The notes beneath the pieces are model-generated. The model saw nothing but the letters and a program-made list of their open reading frames with translations. It did no database searches and was not told the origin of the DNA. This document shows positions 1 through 7,539 of a stretch of 64,000 nucleotides of DNA, one piece after another. Position numbers and translations under genes: made by a program. Source of the DNA: Streptomyces fulvorobeus. Its GTDB lineage: Bacteria; Actinomycetota; Actinomycetes; Streptomycetales; Streptomycetaceae. Numbering within the stretch: position 1 is the stretch's first letter; each line of letters starts with the position of its first letter. The stretch is taken from positions 3,348,001 to 3,412,000 of the forward strand of contig NZ_BLWC01000001.1 of assembly GCF_013167895.1 (NCBI RefSeq), read 5' to 3'.

Positions 1-60
1 GCAATGGCGGAGGATACGAGATTCGAACTCGTGAGGGGTTGCCCCCAACACGCTTTCCAA
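1..60 (-). repeat. Left attachment site: duplicated 3' end of tRNA-Ser
   Basis: The first 60 bases match 19853-19912 exactly, and divergence starts at 61. The repeat covers the 3' part of tRNA-Ser (T arm, variable arm, anticodon region) plus eight trailing bases. There is no tRNA 5' half here, so this is a tRNA fragment left at the junction and not a functional gene. Since the window begins at base 1, the repeat could extend further left. Confidence 0.93.
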
Positions 61-392
61 CTCTGCATGGTCCAGTACAGAGTCGTTCAACCTCGTACAC
101 ACCCGCTGCATTACTACCGATCAGCACCCCACTGTACGGTCCCGAACGGGCACGGATGAGACTGCCGTTGAGACTGTCGGCGGTACCCTTCGGCGCCTGC
201 CTGCGTGTCGAGGGCGCACTCGATGGTCCAATCGCGGCATGACCCAAGCGCTGCGGCGTCTCGATTCCCTTCCAGCGATGCTCATTACCCAGGCTGTTCT
301 CGTCGACCACCCGATCACCTCACGCCAACAGGCGCTTCAGACCACCTCCACATATGGTCCGAGTTGACACCCCTGCTAGGAGGAGGACTCGA
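61..392. other. Gene-free stretch inside the left end of the element
   Basis: I see no supported gene here; the reading frames lack ribosome sites and family features. It may hold arm-type integrase sites, but I could not define any. The last 15 bases carry the purine-rich ribosome site of the gene at 393. Confidence 0.5.
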
Positions 393-730
393 ATGGCCGT
401 CGTACCGTGCAGACACAACGACGGGGGATTGTGTACCGAACCTGATTCCGTTGTGTCGGCAGGCGCCACCGTGCTGGTGAAGCAGGGGAATCTTTCGCTG
501 CTCTCGCAGCCTTTGGCCGCTCTGCTCTTCCCGGAGGGAATCCAACTAAAAACAGATCGATTCGCAACTGAAATCAAAATGCCTCGGGAGGTTTTCATGG
601 CGGAAGTGTTTGAATCAATCTTCTCCCCGAGGAGTCGAGCCTGCAGAGAGAATTGGTGAGGGCAATTGGAACGGGTGACGGAGTCATTGTGCACTGTGAC
701 TGCGACCACATCTATCTGTACGGAATCTGA
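393..730 (+). CDS. Small cargo protein of unknown function, split by an apparent one-base deletion
   Basis: The ATG at 393 follows a very strong ribosome site (AGGAGGAGG, 378-386). The first frame reads about 77 residues. At 619-630 the sense continues in the next frame, which reads through PEESSLQRELVRAIGTGDG and HCDCDHIYLYGI to a stop at 728-730, six bases before the ATG at 737. Restoring one C in the CCCC run at 625-628 joins the halves into about 113 residues. I do not recognise the family. The ending next to the following gene suggests a two-gene operon with the membrane protein. The break is either a real mutation or a sequencing error of the kind seen in purQ and hrpA. Low GC compared with the element backbone. 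Confidence 0.55.
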
Positions 731-736
731 GACGCC

Positions 737-1384
737 ATGAACCAACCCGAACGGATCCCGCCGGATTTCGGTCAAAGAATTGCGATTGACAGCTATACGG
801 AAGGGATTAAAGCCTCTCTATCGTCCAGCGACTCGGCCTGCGAAAAGATCCTTACGGCGGCAATTTCGTTGACCACCGTCTATGGTGCGGTGATTGCTCT
901 GGTTGCACCGAAGGACGAGTCCGCCGATTTCTCTACTGCTCTCCCGTTCTGCGGTTTCGCCCTCGCCGCATTGGCTTGCATGTGGGGCCAGTCCTGCGGC
1001 ATCAAGTTCGCGAACGATAACTTGATGAGCAGCGTCAAAGTCAATCTTGAGACGGTAATCAGAAAGAAGAGATGGGCTGCAAGGGTTGCGGTAATGGTGC
1101 TCACGCTCTCGCTAGCCTTCGCCGGTTTCGTTCTCAGTGACCAGTACGGCAAGCAACCGCAGGAGCCTAAGTCGAAATCGGCGGATATTACAATTTCTGC
1201 GGAAACGTACCGAGCCCTGTCGCAAAAGTGTGACGGAATTCAGAATCCGGTACGCGGGGAGATTGCGGAAGTAGATGCCAAATCGACGACGATGACGATC
1301 GCGATCAGCAGCTGTCCTAAAGGACCCCTAAAATTCACCGTGCCTGTCACTTCTGTAACGCTAGTGCAGCTCACAACTCCCTGA
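737..1384 (+). CDS. Predicted three-helix membrane protein, unknown function
   Basis: 215 residues. The first 40 are polar; hydrophobic segments lie at about 41-61, 69-90 and 114-134; the last 80 residues are soluble and beta-rich with two cysteines. The ATG at 737 lies six bases after the stop of the preceding small protein, so the two are probably co-expressed. I recognise no family. A short helix bundle with a soluble tail, carried with another small protein in the cargo of a mobile element, would suit a membrane effector or surface-exclusion protein, but nothing in the sequence proves it. GC is well below the backbone genes. Confidence 0.6.
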   Translation: MNQPERIPPDFGQRIAIDSYTEGIKASLSSSDSACEKILTAAISLTTVYGAVIALVAPKDESADFSTALPFCGFALAALACMWGQSCGIKFANDNLMSSVKVNLETVIRKKRWAARVAVMVLTLSLAFAGFVLSDQYGKQPQEPKSKSADITISAETYRALSQKCDGIQNPVRGEIAEVDAKSTTMTIAISSCPKGPLKFTVPVTSVTLVQLTTP

Positions 1385-1491
1385 CGCCGCTGAAGGTTCG
1401 ACCGGCCTGTGGGCGGCCCACAGTCCGTCAACGCCTGGGTTCCGCAGGGGCCTGCGCAACAATGCTCATGTCGAGGACAATCGCGCCCGCA

Positions 1492-1895
1492 CCGGCCTCC
1501 CTGTTCCGCCATGAGCGAGGTGACCGTCTCGGGGGTGGAGTCGTCTGCGAGAAGCACCGGTTCGGCCGGGACGGTCAGCGTGTCGGCAGTCTGCGCGAGA
1601 CCAACCGCGGTGGCCACCGCCTGCTCCCTCTTGTCGTTGTCGGCGGACGCGGCCTTGGCGGCGGCCTTCTCAGCGGCTTCCTTGGCCAGACGCGCCGTCA
1701 CCTACGCTTCGACGATGACCGGTTTCATCGCGGCCTTGAGTTGCTTCTCCGCCTCATACAGCGGGTTGGTGAGCAGCGCGAAGACGGCGGACTTGCGGTT
1801 GCCGGGCGGGAGGGCCACCACGGTGTAGAGGTTGGTGGGCTCGCGCCAGTTGCCGCGTACGTGGACCACGGCCCGGCAGGCCGAGCAGCAGATGA
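1492..1895 (-). pseudogene. Remnant of a DUF3987 (YfjI-like) replication protein
   Basis: Reading the minus strand from about 1895, the frame contains a stretch typical of actinobacterial DUF3987 replication proteins: HVRGNWREPTNLYTVVALPPG, then KSAVFALLTNPLYEAEKQL, an Ala/Lys/Glu-rich helix and LMAEQGGR. An in-frame TAG at 1702-1704 interrupts it; the frame resumes directly at 1701 with the expected continuation. Sequence similarity fades below about 1492 and the 5' part of the gene is missing above about 1895. It is a non-functional internal fragment, probably of an earlier element's replication gene. The working Prim-Pol of this element is at 15813. Confidence 0.7.
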
Positions 1896-2311
1896 TCTCG
1901 GACGCAAAACTCCAGCTTCGAGAGCCCCGGAAGCGCACGTACAGCGAGTTCCTGTTGGCCTGTCGGGAAGCCCATATTGCCCTCGTAGACCTATGGGAAG
2001 AAGAGACGCAGGAAGCCGAATCGGGGCGAATCGAGTACACGATTGATCAACACCGGCCGATGCTACAACGCACCCTCGCGGGCGTGAGTTTGGAAGGACC
2101 CGAGGCGGTCAGCGAGGCTGCGAACAAGGTGGTGAAAGCCTTCAACGACCTGCATCACACTGCTCTCGTGTGGAACATGAGCGGCGGAGACACCCACGAC
2201 GACGGACGCCCAATTGGCATCAGCGGTGACTACACAGGCGAGATCAGAGCGGCGCTGGATCATTACTTGAAGGCAGCGCGCAAGGCATTGACCACGTTCG
2301 CAGACAGGTAA
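1892..2311 (+). CDS. Hypothetical helical protein, possibly 5'-truncated
   Basis: From the ATG at 1892 the product is 139 residues, mostly helical, starting MISDAKLQLREPRKRTYSEF. The frame stays open upstream to 1832, but that part is antisense to the DUF3987 remnant and is unlikely to be original coding. The opening resembles the middle of longer actinobacterial unknowns in which a membrane helix precedes a similar K/R-rich stretch, so the gene may have lost its 5' end at a recombination junction near 1895. No catalytic motif is visible, and no strong ribosome site precedes 1892. Confidence 0.45.
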   Translation: MISDAKLQLREPRKRTYSEFLLACREAHIALVDLWEEETQEAESGRIEYTIDQHRPMLQRTLAGVSLEGPEAVSEAANKVVKAFNDLHHTALVWNMSGGDTHDDGRPIGISGDYTGEIRAALDHYLKAARKALTTFADR

Positions 2312-2711
2312 GGGGTAAAGGTCGATTCGGTAGCTGTTTAAATGCTCAAGTCGGAATGGTCAACGACGGTCATGCCGGCTGCTACAGGGCTCATGAGACG
2401 CACTGGCGCATGGCGGCAGCTGCTGGAATGAAGATGTCTGCGCTATTACATCAATCCCCTCGTGTAGACCGCTATATTTCAGCAGCGCTGCGATCAGTCG
2501 CACGCCCCTTTATTGAGGCGAGTGATTGATGCTCGGGGCGAAAGAAAGTCAACTAAGTCACCAAACGGCACCCCGCTAAAGTAGGCTTCGAACGAAAAGC
2601 CTATCGAGCGACCTTAGAATAAAGGCACTCCTGAGGAGGCTCTTTCTGTAGCTATTCCGGCTTCCTGAGCCTATACTGACAATGTATCGCTTAGAAGCTA
2701 GGAGCCTGCTT
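2312..2711 (+). promoter_or_regulatory. Intergenic region with candidate -10 box for the nuclease-like gene
   Basis: No gene is supported here. A TATACT hexamer at 2672-2677 is a plausible -10 box. Transcription from it would start near 2684, which leaves the in-frame ATG at 2682 outside the message and favours the ATG at 2712. That ATG has a TAGGAG ribosome site at 2699-2704. A small hairpin (7-bp arms at 2582-2588 and 2597-2603) lies upstream. I see no convincing -35 box. Confidence 0.35.
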
Positions 2712-3512
2712 ATGCCGACCGCGCAGTTCAAGCGAGAAGCCGACATGCTTGCCCCGATCGCCAAGCAGGCAGCTCAATTAATGCCTGGGTCGAGTAACAC
2801 ATTTTTCGAGGTGCAAACCACTTCAGGAGTTCCTGATATCGTATTTTGCGACTTCAATAAGAGTGCCGTGAAACGTAGGAAGGCAAGTGGTAAATCCTTC
2901 ATCACTGACCTGTCCGATATGTGTGTCACTCTCGCTCTTAAAAATGTCGATACCGAAACGGTCACTGCCCCGGCATTGGCAGAACGTCTCCCTTGGAGCG
3001 CGAAGTACATTTCGTCGACCGTACTACCTCGCCTGGCGGAGCACGGCCATGTGGAAAGAGAACGTCGCGGGCACTGGCGCCTCGTTTCCAAATTCGAAAG
3101 TCTAGCCAGACGCACTTGTACCATCGAGGTAAAGATTCGTGACTGGCGTAGTGGGTACGGCCAGGCGTTGCGCCACGGGACCTCGGCTGACGAGGCATGG
3201 CTCGTGCTCGACTGCGCGTTCGGTGGACCAGCTTCAGCCCACGAGGAATGGTTTCAGCGGGCTGGAGTCGGATTGGCTACGCTGCACGCCACTGAAGGAA
3301 TCAATCGAGTGGTAGCTCCAAAAGCCAGGAAGCGCGCTCAAAGCGTTTATCGCGAGTTGCTAGCCGAAAGAGCCGCTAACCTTTACGTCGAAGGAAAGGT
3401 TAGCGACTCAATCGGCCTTGTATTCGGCGCAGACCTAACGACTTCTACAGGCCCTGATCCCAGGCGGCCAAGTGGCGGGGTACTTCACTCGGGCCGAGGG
3501 GCAGCCCGCTAG
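2712..3512 (+). CDS. Putative PD-(D/E)XK nuclease with a winged helix inserted in the catalytic core
   Basis: 266 residues from the ATG at 2712. Residues 31-46 read FFEVQTTSGVPDIVF (conserved E33 and the P41-D42 pair). After a break, residues 137-151 read TIEVKIRDWRSGYGQ, with E139, K141 and Q151. Together these form the split acidic/lysine signature of the restriction-endonuclease-like fold. Residues 70-125 between the halves look like a winged helix (helix, LAERLPWSAKYISSTVLPRL, then a basic wing). It could cut DNA after wHTH binding, or be an inactive sensor. The gene converges on the TGT-like gene and overlaps its end by 68 bases. Low-GC cargo. Fold assignment is from motif spacing only. 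Confidence 0.5.
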   Translation: MPTAQFKREADMLAPIAKQAAQLMPGSSNTFFEVQTTSGVPDIVFCDFNKSAVKRRKASGKSFITDLSDMCVTLALKNVDTETVTAPALAERLPWSAKYISSTVLPRLAEHGHVERERRGHWRLVSKFESLARRTCTIEVKIRDWRSGYGQALRHGTSADEAWLVLDCAFGGPASAHEEWFQRAGVGLATLHATEGINRVVAPKARKRAQSVYRELLAERAANLYVEGKVSDSIGLVFGADLTTSTGPDPRRPSGGVLHSGRGAAR

Positions 3513-4611
3513 TCCACCTTCTTGCGGAAGTAACGATGCGACGCACCGCACCGTGTCGCCCGCCCCGGGCTGAATCCTCGTGGACCTTTGCCGTCAGCGC
3601 ACCCATCATGAACAGGTGATGCAAGGCTGCGAAAGGGTGCGACCAAGGCTCGCTGCCGAAAAGGCGGGGGCAGTACGGGCAGGAGCATTCGATATACCCT
3701 GGAACGGACTGCACAACAGTATGGGCAGCTCGGTCCACGGTGTGGAGCATTTGGCTCTCGAAATACCGCTGAGCCCTTTGCTGCCCCTTCCGTCCTCGCC
3801 GAGGAACGAACTCAGCGAAATTCTGGTCCGCGCCGCTCAGTCCAATCCCATACCCGGAAGCGCCATGGGCGAGCGATAGCCATCCGGTTATGCCGGTTTG
3901 TGGCATCAGTAGACACTTGCCTTCATCTTGGCAGAGATTAGCAAGCTTTTTGATGCCTCCTAGGAGCGCCGCGTCTTCAGTAGGGGAGAATGCCTTATCT
4001 TGCGCCCACTGAGTCCGAACATATAGCACGTCGAACTGATCTTGATCAAGAATCTCATCAAGCAACCGATTCCGAAGCGCCTCACCTGACAGCCAACGCG
4101 ATGGGATCGTGAGATTCAGCGCAAGACGCTCGCCGCGCTCCATCACCGCCAAGATGTCGTCTGCCTCGCGGATTAGAGAATCCAGCGAGCCTTGCGGGTC
4201 GTCGGGGTCGAGCGCCCGCCCAGGGGTCAGGAGCAGGTTTGCTCCAACGTCGCGCTGTGCCGCAACTACTTGCCGGCCCCAATCACTGTCCTCAGTGGTT
4301 GCGAGGTAGGGGGCATAGTCCCAAGCCCTGACACCTATGGGATCTTTCGGCAGGCGCAGCAGTTTGTCATCGAGCCGAAAACACTGCGGATCCGCGATAC
4401 GCAGGGCCGCCACAGATGCTTGAGCAAAAAAGGAAGCCAGCTTCGCATCCTTAGCCGACGGCAATCCAACTACTGTGCCGATGGAAAGCGAACGTCCATG
4501 CTGACGATGCACTTCCCCCATGAGGCCGGGCAGAACTTCCGCCTGCTGCCCTCCTCTGTGTATCAGATAGATCGGCCGGGTTCCAGACAGCACCTCATCC
4601 CGAGTACCCAC
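3445..4611 (-). CDS. Barrel-like protein with a tRNA-guanine-transglycosylase-type Cys/His motif
   Basis: 388 residues from the GTG at 4611. Spaced hydrophobic strands (IYLIH, LSIGTVVG, NLLLTPG, LALNLTIP, DVLYVRT, GIGLSG) suggest a TIM barrel. Near the end is C309-S-C311-P-Y-C314, then LHHL at 330-333 and H344. The order CxCxxC, LHHL, His is the zinc-site layout of bacterial TGT, the base-exchange enzyme of queuosine synthesis, and of its DNA-acting relative DpdA; the spacing here is shorter. The real start is probably the ATG at 4661, directly after the TAA of the upstream gene and behind a GGGGGAGG ribosome site. The frame is open from there only if one base is missing (for example in the CCC run near 4652). 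Last gene of the kinase operon. Function is inferred; a phage T4 beta-protein-like barrel is an alternative. Confidence 0.45.
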   Translation of the reverse strand: MGTRDEVLSGTRPIYLIHRGGQQAEVLPGLMGEVHRQHGRSLSIGTVVGLPSAKDAKLASFFAQASVAALRIADPQCFRLDDKLLRLPKDPIGVRAWDYAPYLATTEDSDWGRQVVAAQRDVGANLLLTPGRALDPDDPQGSLDSLIREADDILAVMERGERLALNLTIPSRWLSGEALRNRLLDEILDQDQFDVLYVRTQWAQDKAFSPTEDAALLGGIKKLANLCQDEGKCLLMPQTGITGWLSLAHGASGYGIGLSGADQNFAEFVPRRGRKGQQRAQRYFESQMLHTVDRAAHTVVQSVPGYIECSCPYCPRLFGSEPWSHPFAALHHLFMMGALTAKVHEDSARGGRHGAVRRIVTSARRWTSGLPLGPSEVPRHLAAWDQGL

Positions 4612-4661
4612 TATTGGCGCCGCAGAAGCTGCGATAATGGAAGACCCTGATGGGACTGCAT

Positions 4662-4865
4662 TTACGATGCTACCTCCCCCGCTCCTCCAACGGCTAGATA
4701 GCCGGTGCCATCATCGAGCGGAATATATTCTTCATCAGCGGATAAGTAGGCGTCCGTGGCGGCGTCGGCGAGGCCGTCTTCGTCAACTTGATCTGCCATA
4801 CTGCTCTCATTCCCCAGCCACTCCAAGTAGTCGTCCGGCATGGGATCGGGCTCTTCGTGCGGCAC
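4662..4865 (-). CDS. Small acidic protein of the kinase operon
   Basis: 67 residues from a GTG at 4865 with a GAGGAGG ribosome site just upstream. It starts 13 bases after the kinase stop and ends with a TAA directly abutting an ATG for the next gene, so it belongs to one operon with both. It is rich in Asp and Glu and has several Ser, Thr and Tyr that a kinase could modify. No family recognised. Possible roles are kinase substrate, adaptor or inhibitor of the barrel protein; these are guesses from position and composition. Confidence 0.55.
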   Translation of the reverse strand: MPHEEPDPMPDDYLEWLGNESSMADQVDEDGLADAATDAYLSADEEYIPLDDGTGYLAVGGAGEVAS

Positions 4866-4878
4866 TCTTTCCTCCTCG

Positions 4879-5700
4879 TTAGACTTTCAGCCTCAGAAGA
4901 TTGCTACCGCTACTTCCTCGTTCATGCTCAACAACCGACGTAAGTCTTTCCAGAACTTCACCCACGACTATGGAGCATTCTGTTGACAGGGGTTCCGGGC
5001 CACGCATCAAGCGTGCGTAAGCCTCATCCACGCTGTACTTTCCGTCTGACGAATAAAAGGGGTGTCGCCCAGTGAGCAACTGCCGAACCGATACTCCGAC
5101 GCCCCACAGATCGGCAGCCTTCCGCGCCCGCCGACCCTCCAGTTGTTCAGGTGCCATATATGGTGGGGTGCCAATATGGCCTGGGTAAACAGTGATGGTA
5201 TTTGCGTCCATGTGCTTGGAAAGCCCGAGATCCAGGAGGACGGGTCGCTCCCAATCTCCGTCCCGTAGAGAAATATTCGCTGGTTTAATATCTCGATGGA
5301 CCGTGCCGACCTTATGTAGAGCCTGAACGCCCATCAGTAGACCCCGCAGAAAGCCAAGCGCGGAATGTCTGGGTAGCAACTGACCATGCTTGAGGCGGCC
5401 TTCCGTATCACTTCCAGCGATATACTCAAATCGCAGAGCCGGGCGAATGTGCCCGCCTAGATTCAGCTCAGATAGGCCCCGGAAGCTCACCACGTAGGGA
5501 GACTGAACGCGAGTGAGTCCTTCGACTTCTCGTTCAAGTCGCGCCCTCGGGTAGTCGTCCACGCAAATGATTTTCAGCGCTTCGTCATCGACTCTCCAAG
5601 TATCCCCAAATGCTCCGGACCCCAGAAACGTCACAGGCGAACCGAGGCAGCCAGCTACCTCGGCTGCACTGAAACGCGGTTCGATATCGGGCTGGTTCAA
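4879..5700 (-). CDS. Soluble Hanks-type Ser/Thr protein kinase
   Basis: 273 residues, catalytic domain only. Visible kinase features are the glycine loop GSGAFG (27-32), the lysine in ALK (K43), HRDIKPAN (135-142), DLG in place of DFG (157-159), GTPPYMAPEQ (177-186) and the conserved D in ADLWGVG (197). All catalytic residues are present, so it should phosphorylate Ser or Thr. There is no membrane helix, PASTA repeat or sensor domain, unlike the housekeeping PknB type. It heads a three-gene operon with the acidic protein and the TGT-like protein, so one of these may be its target. GC is low for the host, in line with the other cargo genes. Stand-alone kinases of this size also occur in phage-defence loci. 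Confidence 0.85.
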   Translation of the reverse strand: MNQPDIEPRFSAAEVAGCLGSPVTFLGSGAFGDTWRVDDEALKIICVDDYPRARLEREVEGLTRVQSPYVVSFRGLSELNLGGHIRPALRFEYIAGSDTEGRLKHGQLLPRHSALGFLRGLLMGVQALHKVGTVHRDIKPANISLRDGDWERPVLLDLGLSKHMDANTITVYPGHIGTPPYMAPEQLEGRRARKAADLWGVGVSVRQLLTGRHPFYSSDGKYSVDEAYARLMRGPEPLSTECSIVVGEVLERLTSVVEHERGSSGSNLLRLKV

Positions 5701-5951
5701 GAACGTCTCACTTCACATCTTGCGCGGAAAGGCAGCTTCGAGTGTGGGGGCTGTAGACGTGGGGGGTGTCCCATCATCCAGCTTTCACCGTGCGTGGCAA
5801 GCAGATTGCCTTAATGCGTCAGCCGGTGCCCCAAAATAGTTTCGCCAAACGTTCACTTGTTGGCTATTTGTGACTTTCTTTACTAAGCTTACATAAGCCG
5901 TAGTAAGTTATTTATCGTCTTGATCGTATACTCAATGGGTATATCCCCTTA
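5701..5951. promoter_or_regulatory. AT-rich divergent control region with candidate operators
   Basis: This 251-bp gap separates the kinase operon (leftward) from the GntR gene (rightward) and is unusually AT-rich for the region. TTACTA and TAGTAA half-sites flank 5878-5910, and TATAC-N7-GTATA lies at about 5927-5943, just upstream of the GntR start. GntR proteins usually bind short palindromes of this kind, so autoregulation is plausible. No footprint-quality consensus can be proved from one site. Confidence 0.4.
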
Positions 5952-6506
5952 ATGAGGATGCATGGGTCACCTGGGCCCATGCCCGACCAGCGCGTGGCAG
6001 GCTTAGAGGACAACTACGACGTTGAGAGGTACAAACGCGTGTCGCCACAGGCCAGCCCGCGGGGGACCTTCTTGAAGATCGCTGATGCTGTCAGGGGGCA
6101 GATTGACGCGGACATGAGCATGTCCGAGCTGCCGTCCGCTGCAGATCTGATGCGTGACCACGGTGTCTCTCGCGGTGTTGCGCTGCGAGTCTTTGGAGTT
6201 CTGCAGAGGGCAGGGGTTGCGGAACCTGTGCCTGGCGGACGCTGGAGAGTTGTCCGTTCCGGAGAGGCCGTTGACCGTAGGCCGTTGGCCGATCGGGTTG
6301 CGGCAATCATCACGGATGACGATCTCCCACTTGGGGCACCCTTCCCAAGTGCGACGGAGCTCAGCAAGCGGTTCGGCGTCTCGCGGCCCACCGTGAGTAA
6401 GGCTCTCGACAAGCTCGAAGCTGCTGGCCTTCTGTCTGAAGCCCGACAGGGCAAGCAGCGCACCGTGCGGGCGCTGCCGAAGCGAACGGAGTCTCCGGAA
6501 TCTTGA
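5952..6506 (+). CDS. GntR-type regulator made of two winged helices
   Basis: 184 residues with two successive GntR-like winged helices, about 37-98 and 106-178. Each contains the sequence helix, LPSAADL/FPSATEL, helix, then GVSR(G/P). There is no ligand-binding UTRA or FCD domain, so both halves are DNA-binding. The start is uncertain: ATG 5952 is used, but the domains begin only near residue 37 and later starts exist. The stop overlaps the TTG start of the next gene (TTGA). pSAM2-type elements use the GntR repressor KorSA to hold transfer and replication genes off, so a similar master-repressor role is likely for this protein at the edge of the backbone. Confidence 0.75.
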   Translation: MRMHGSPGPMPDQRVAGLEDNYDVERYKRVSPQASPRGTFLKIADAVRGQIDADMSMSELPSAADLMRDHGVSRGVALRVFGVLQRAGVAEPVPGGRWRVVRSGEAVDRRPLADRVAAIITDDDLPLGAPFPSATELSKRFGVSRPTVSKALDKLEAAGLLSEARQGKQRTVRALPKRTESPES

Positions 6507-7075
6507 CGACTACGGGACTGACCGAGTGGGCCTACCCCCTCGCAGAGAAGCTGCTGGCCGAGCCGTTGCCGCGTCGCTGGGCGCATTGCCAGGGTGTGGC
6601 CGAGAGGGCCCGGACTCTTGCCCCGATCCTCGGTGACGATACCGAGCTGCTGGAGGCCGCGGCTGTTCTGCACGACATCGGGTACGCGCCGGACCTGGCC
6701 AAGACTGGCTTTCACCCGCTCGACGGGGCTCGGTACCTCCGGGATGTCGCGCACGCGGACGAGCGCATCGTGCGCCTGGTTGCTCACCACTCCTGCGCGT
6801 GGATGGAAGCCGAGGCGCGAGGGATGCGCGACGAGCTGGAAGCCGAGTTCCCGCGCGAGCAGCCTGACCTTGCAGATGCGCTGTGCTACTGCGACATGAA
6901 CACGACGCCAGACGGCACGTCGACGAACCCCGTGGACCGGGTGAACGAGATCACTGGCCGGTACGGGCCTGACAGCCTGATCGGTACGTTTATCCGTCGC
7001 GCGGAACCGGAGATCCTCGCGTGCACGGCGCGGGTCGTGCTGCGGCTCGCAGAGGTCAAACGTCAGCCGATGTAG
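6503..7075 (+). CDS. HD-domain phosphohydrolase
   Basis: 190 residues starting at a TTG that overlaps the previous stop, so it is translationally coupled to the GntR protein. HD-superfamily residues are H28 in the first helix, H57-D58 in VLHDIGY, H71 and H95-H96 in LVAHHSC. These metal ligands are intact, so it probably hydrolyses a phosphate ester, often a nucleotide. GntR-HD-Nudix sets recur in AICE control regions. Its end overlaps the convergent Nudix gene by 13 bases. The substrate is unknown. Confidence 0.75.
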   Translation: MTTTGLTEWAYPLAEKLLAEPLPRRWAHCQGVAERARTLAPILGDDTELLEAAAVLHDIGYAPDLAKTGFHPLDGARYLRDVAHADERIVRLVAHHSCAWMEAEARGMRDELEAEFPREQPDLADALCYCDMNTTPDGTSTNPVDRVNEITGRYGPDSLIGTFIRRAEPEILACTARVVLRLAEVKRQPM

Positions 7076-7536
7076 GGCGTCGGCCGCGCCTCGTCCATGG
7101 CGTGCTCAATTCGGAGCCGCATGGTCGAGTGGATGTCGTACGTGGACAGGTCCGCTGGGGGAACCCAGCGGACCTGAGTTGTTTCGTCGCTCGTTCGGAC
7201 CTCCCCACCAATGGGGCGGGCGCGGAAGCAGATGCTGAACTGCTGCCGTGCCTCTCCGTCGTCGTAGAGCATCACGTGCCCGGGGTCGGTGTAGATCCCT
7301 GAGATGCCAATGACTTCGGCCTTGATGCCAGTCTCTTCCCAGACCTCGCGCACCACGGTGTCACTGATGGACTCGCCGACGTCATGGCCGCCACCGGGGA
7401 GTGCCCAACGGCCGTTATCCGAACGCTGGATGAGCAGGACGGCATCTTCGTCGTTCTGCACGAACGCCACGACGGAGGGCACCACCGAGTTGGCCGGCGG
7501 GGCGTCCGGGTCGTGAAGGTAGTCAATGCGTCCCAT
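7063..7536 (-). CDS. Nudix hydrolase, likely counterpart of the pSAM2 immunity protein Pif
   Basis: 157 residues with a full Nudix box: GHDVGES, seven residues, then REVWEETGI. The box binds the metal that cleaves nucleoside diphosphates linked to another moiety. In pSAM2 a Nudix protein, Pif, blocks redundant transfer between cells that already carry the element, and this gene lies in the comparable control region. It begins three bases after the stop of the XRE gene, so the two are one operon. The immunity role is inferred from family and position. Confidence 0.8.
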   Translation of the reverse strand: MGRIDYLHDPDAPPANSVVPSVVAFVQNDEDAVLLIQRSDNGRWALPGGGHDVGESISDTVVREVWEETGIKAEVIGISGIYTDPGHVMLYDDGEARQQFSICFRARPIGGEVRTSDETTQVRWVPPADLSTYDIHSTMRLRIEHAMDEARPTPYIG

Positions 7537-7539
7537 GTT

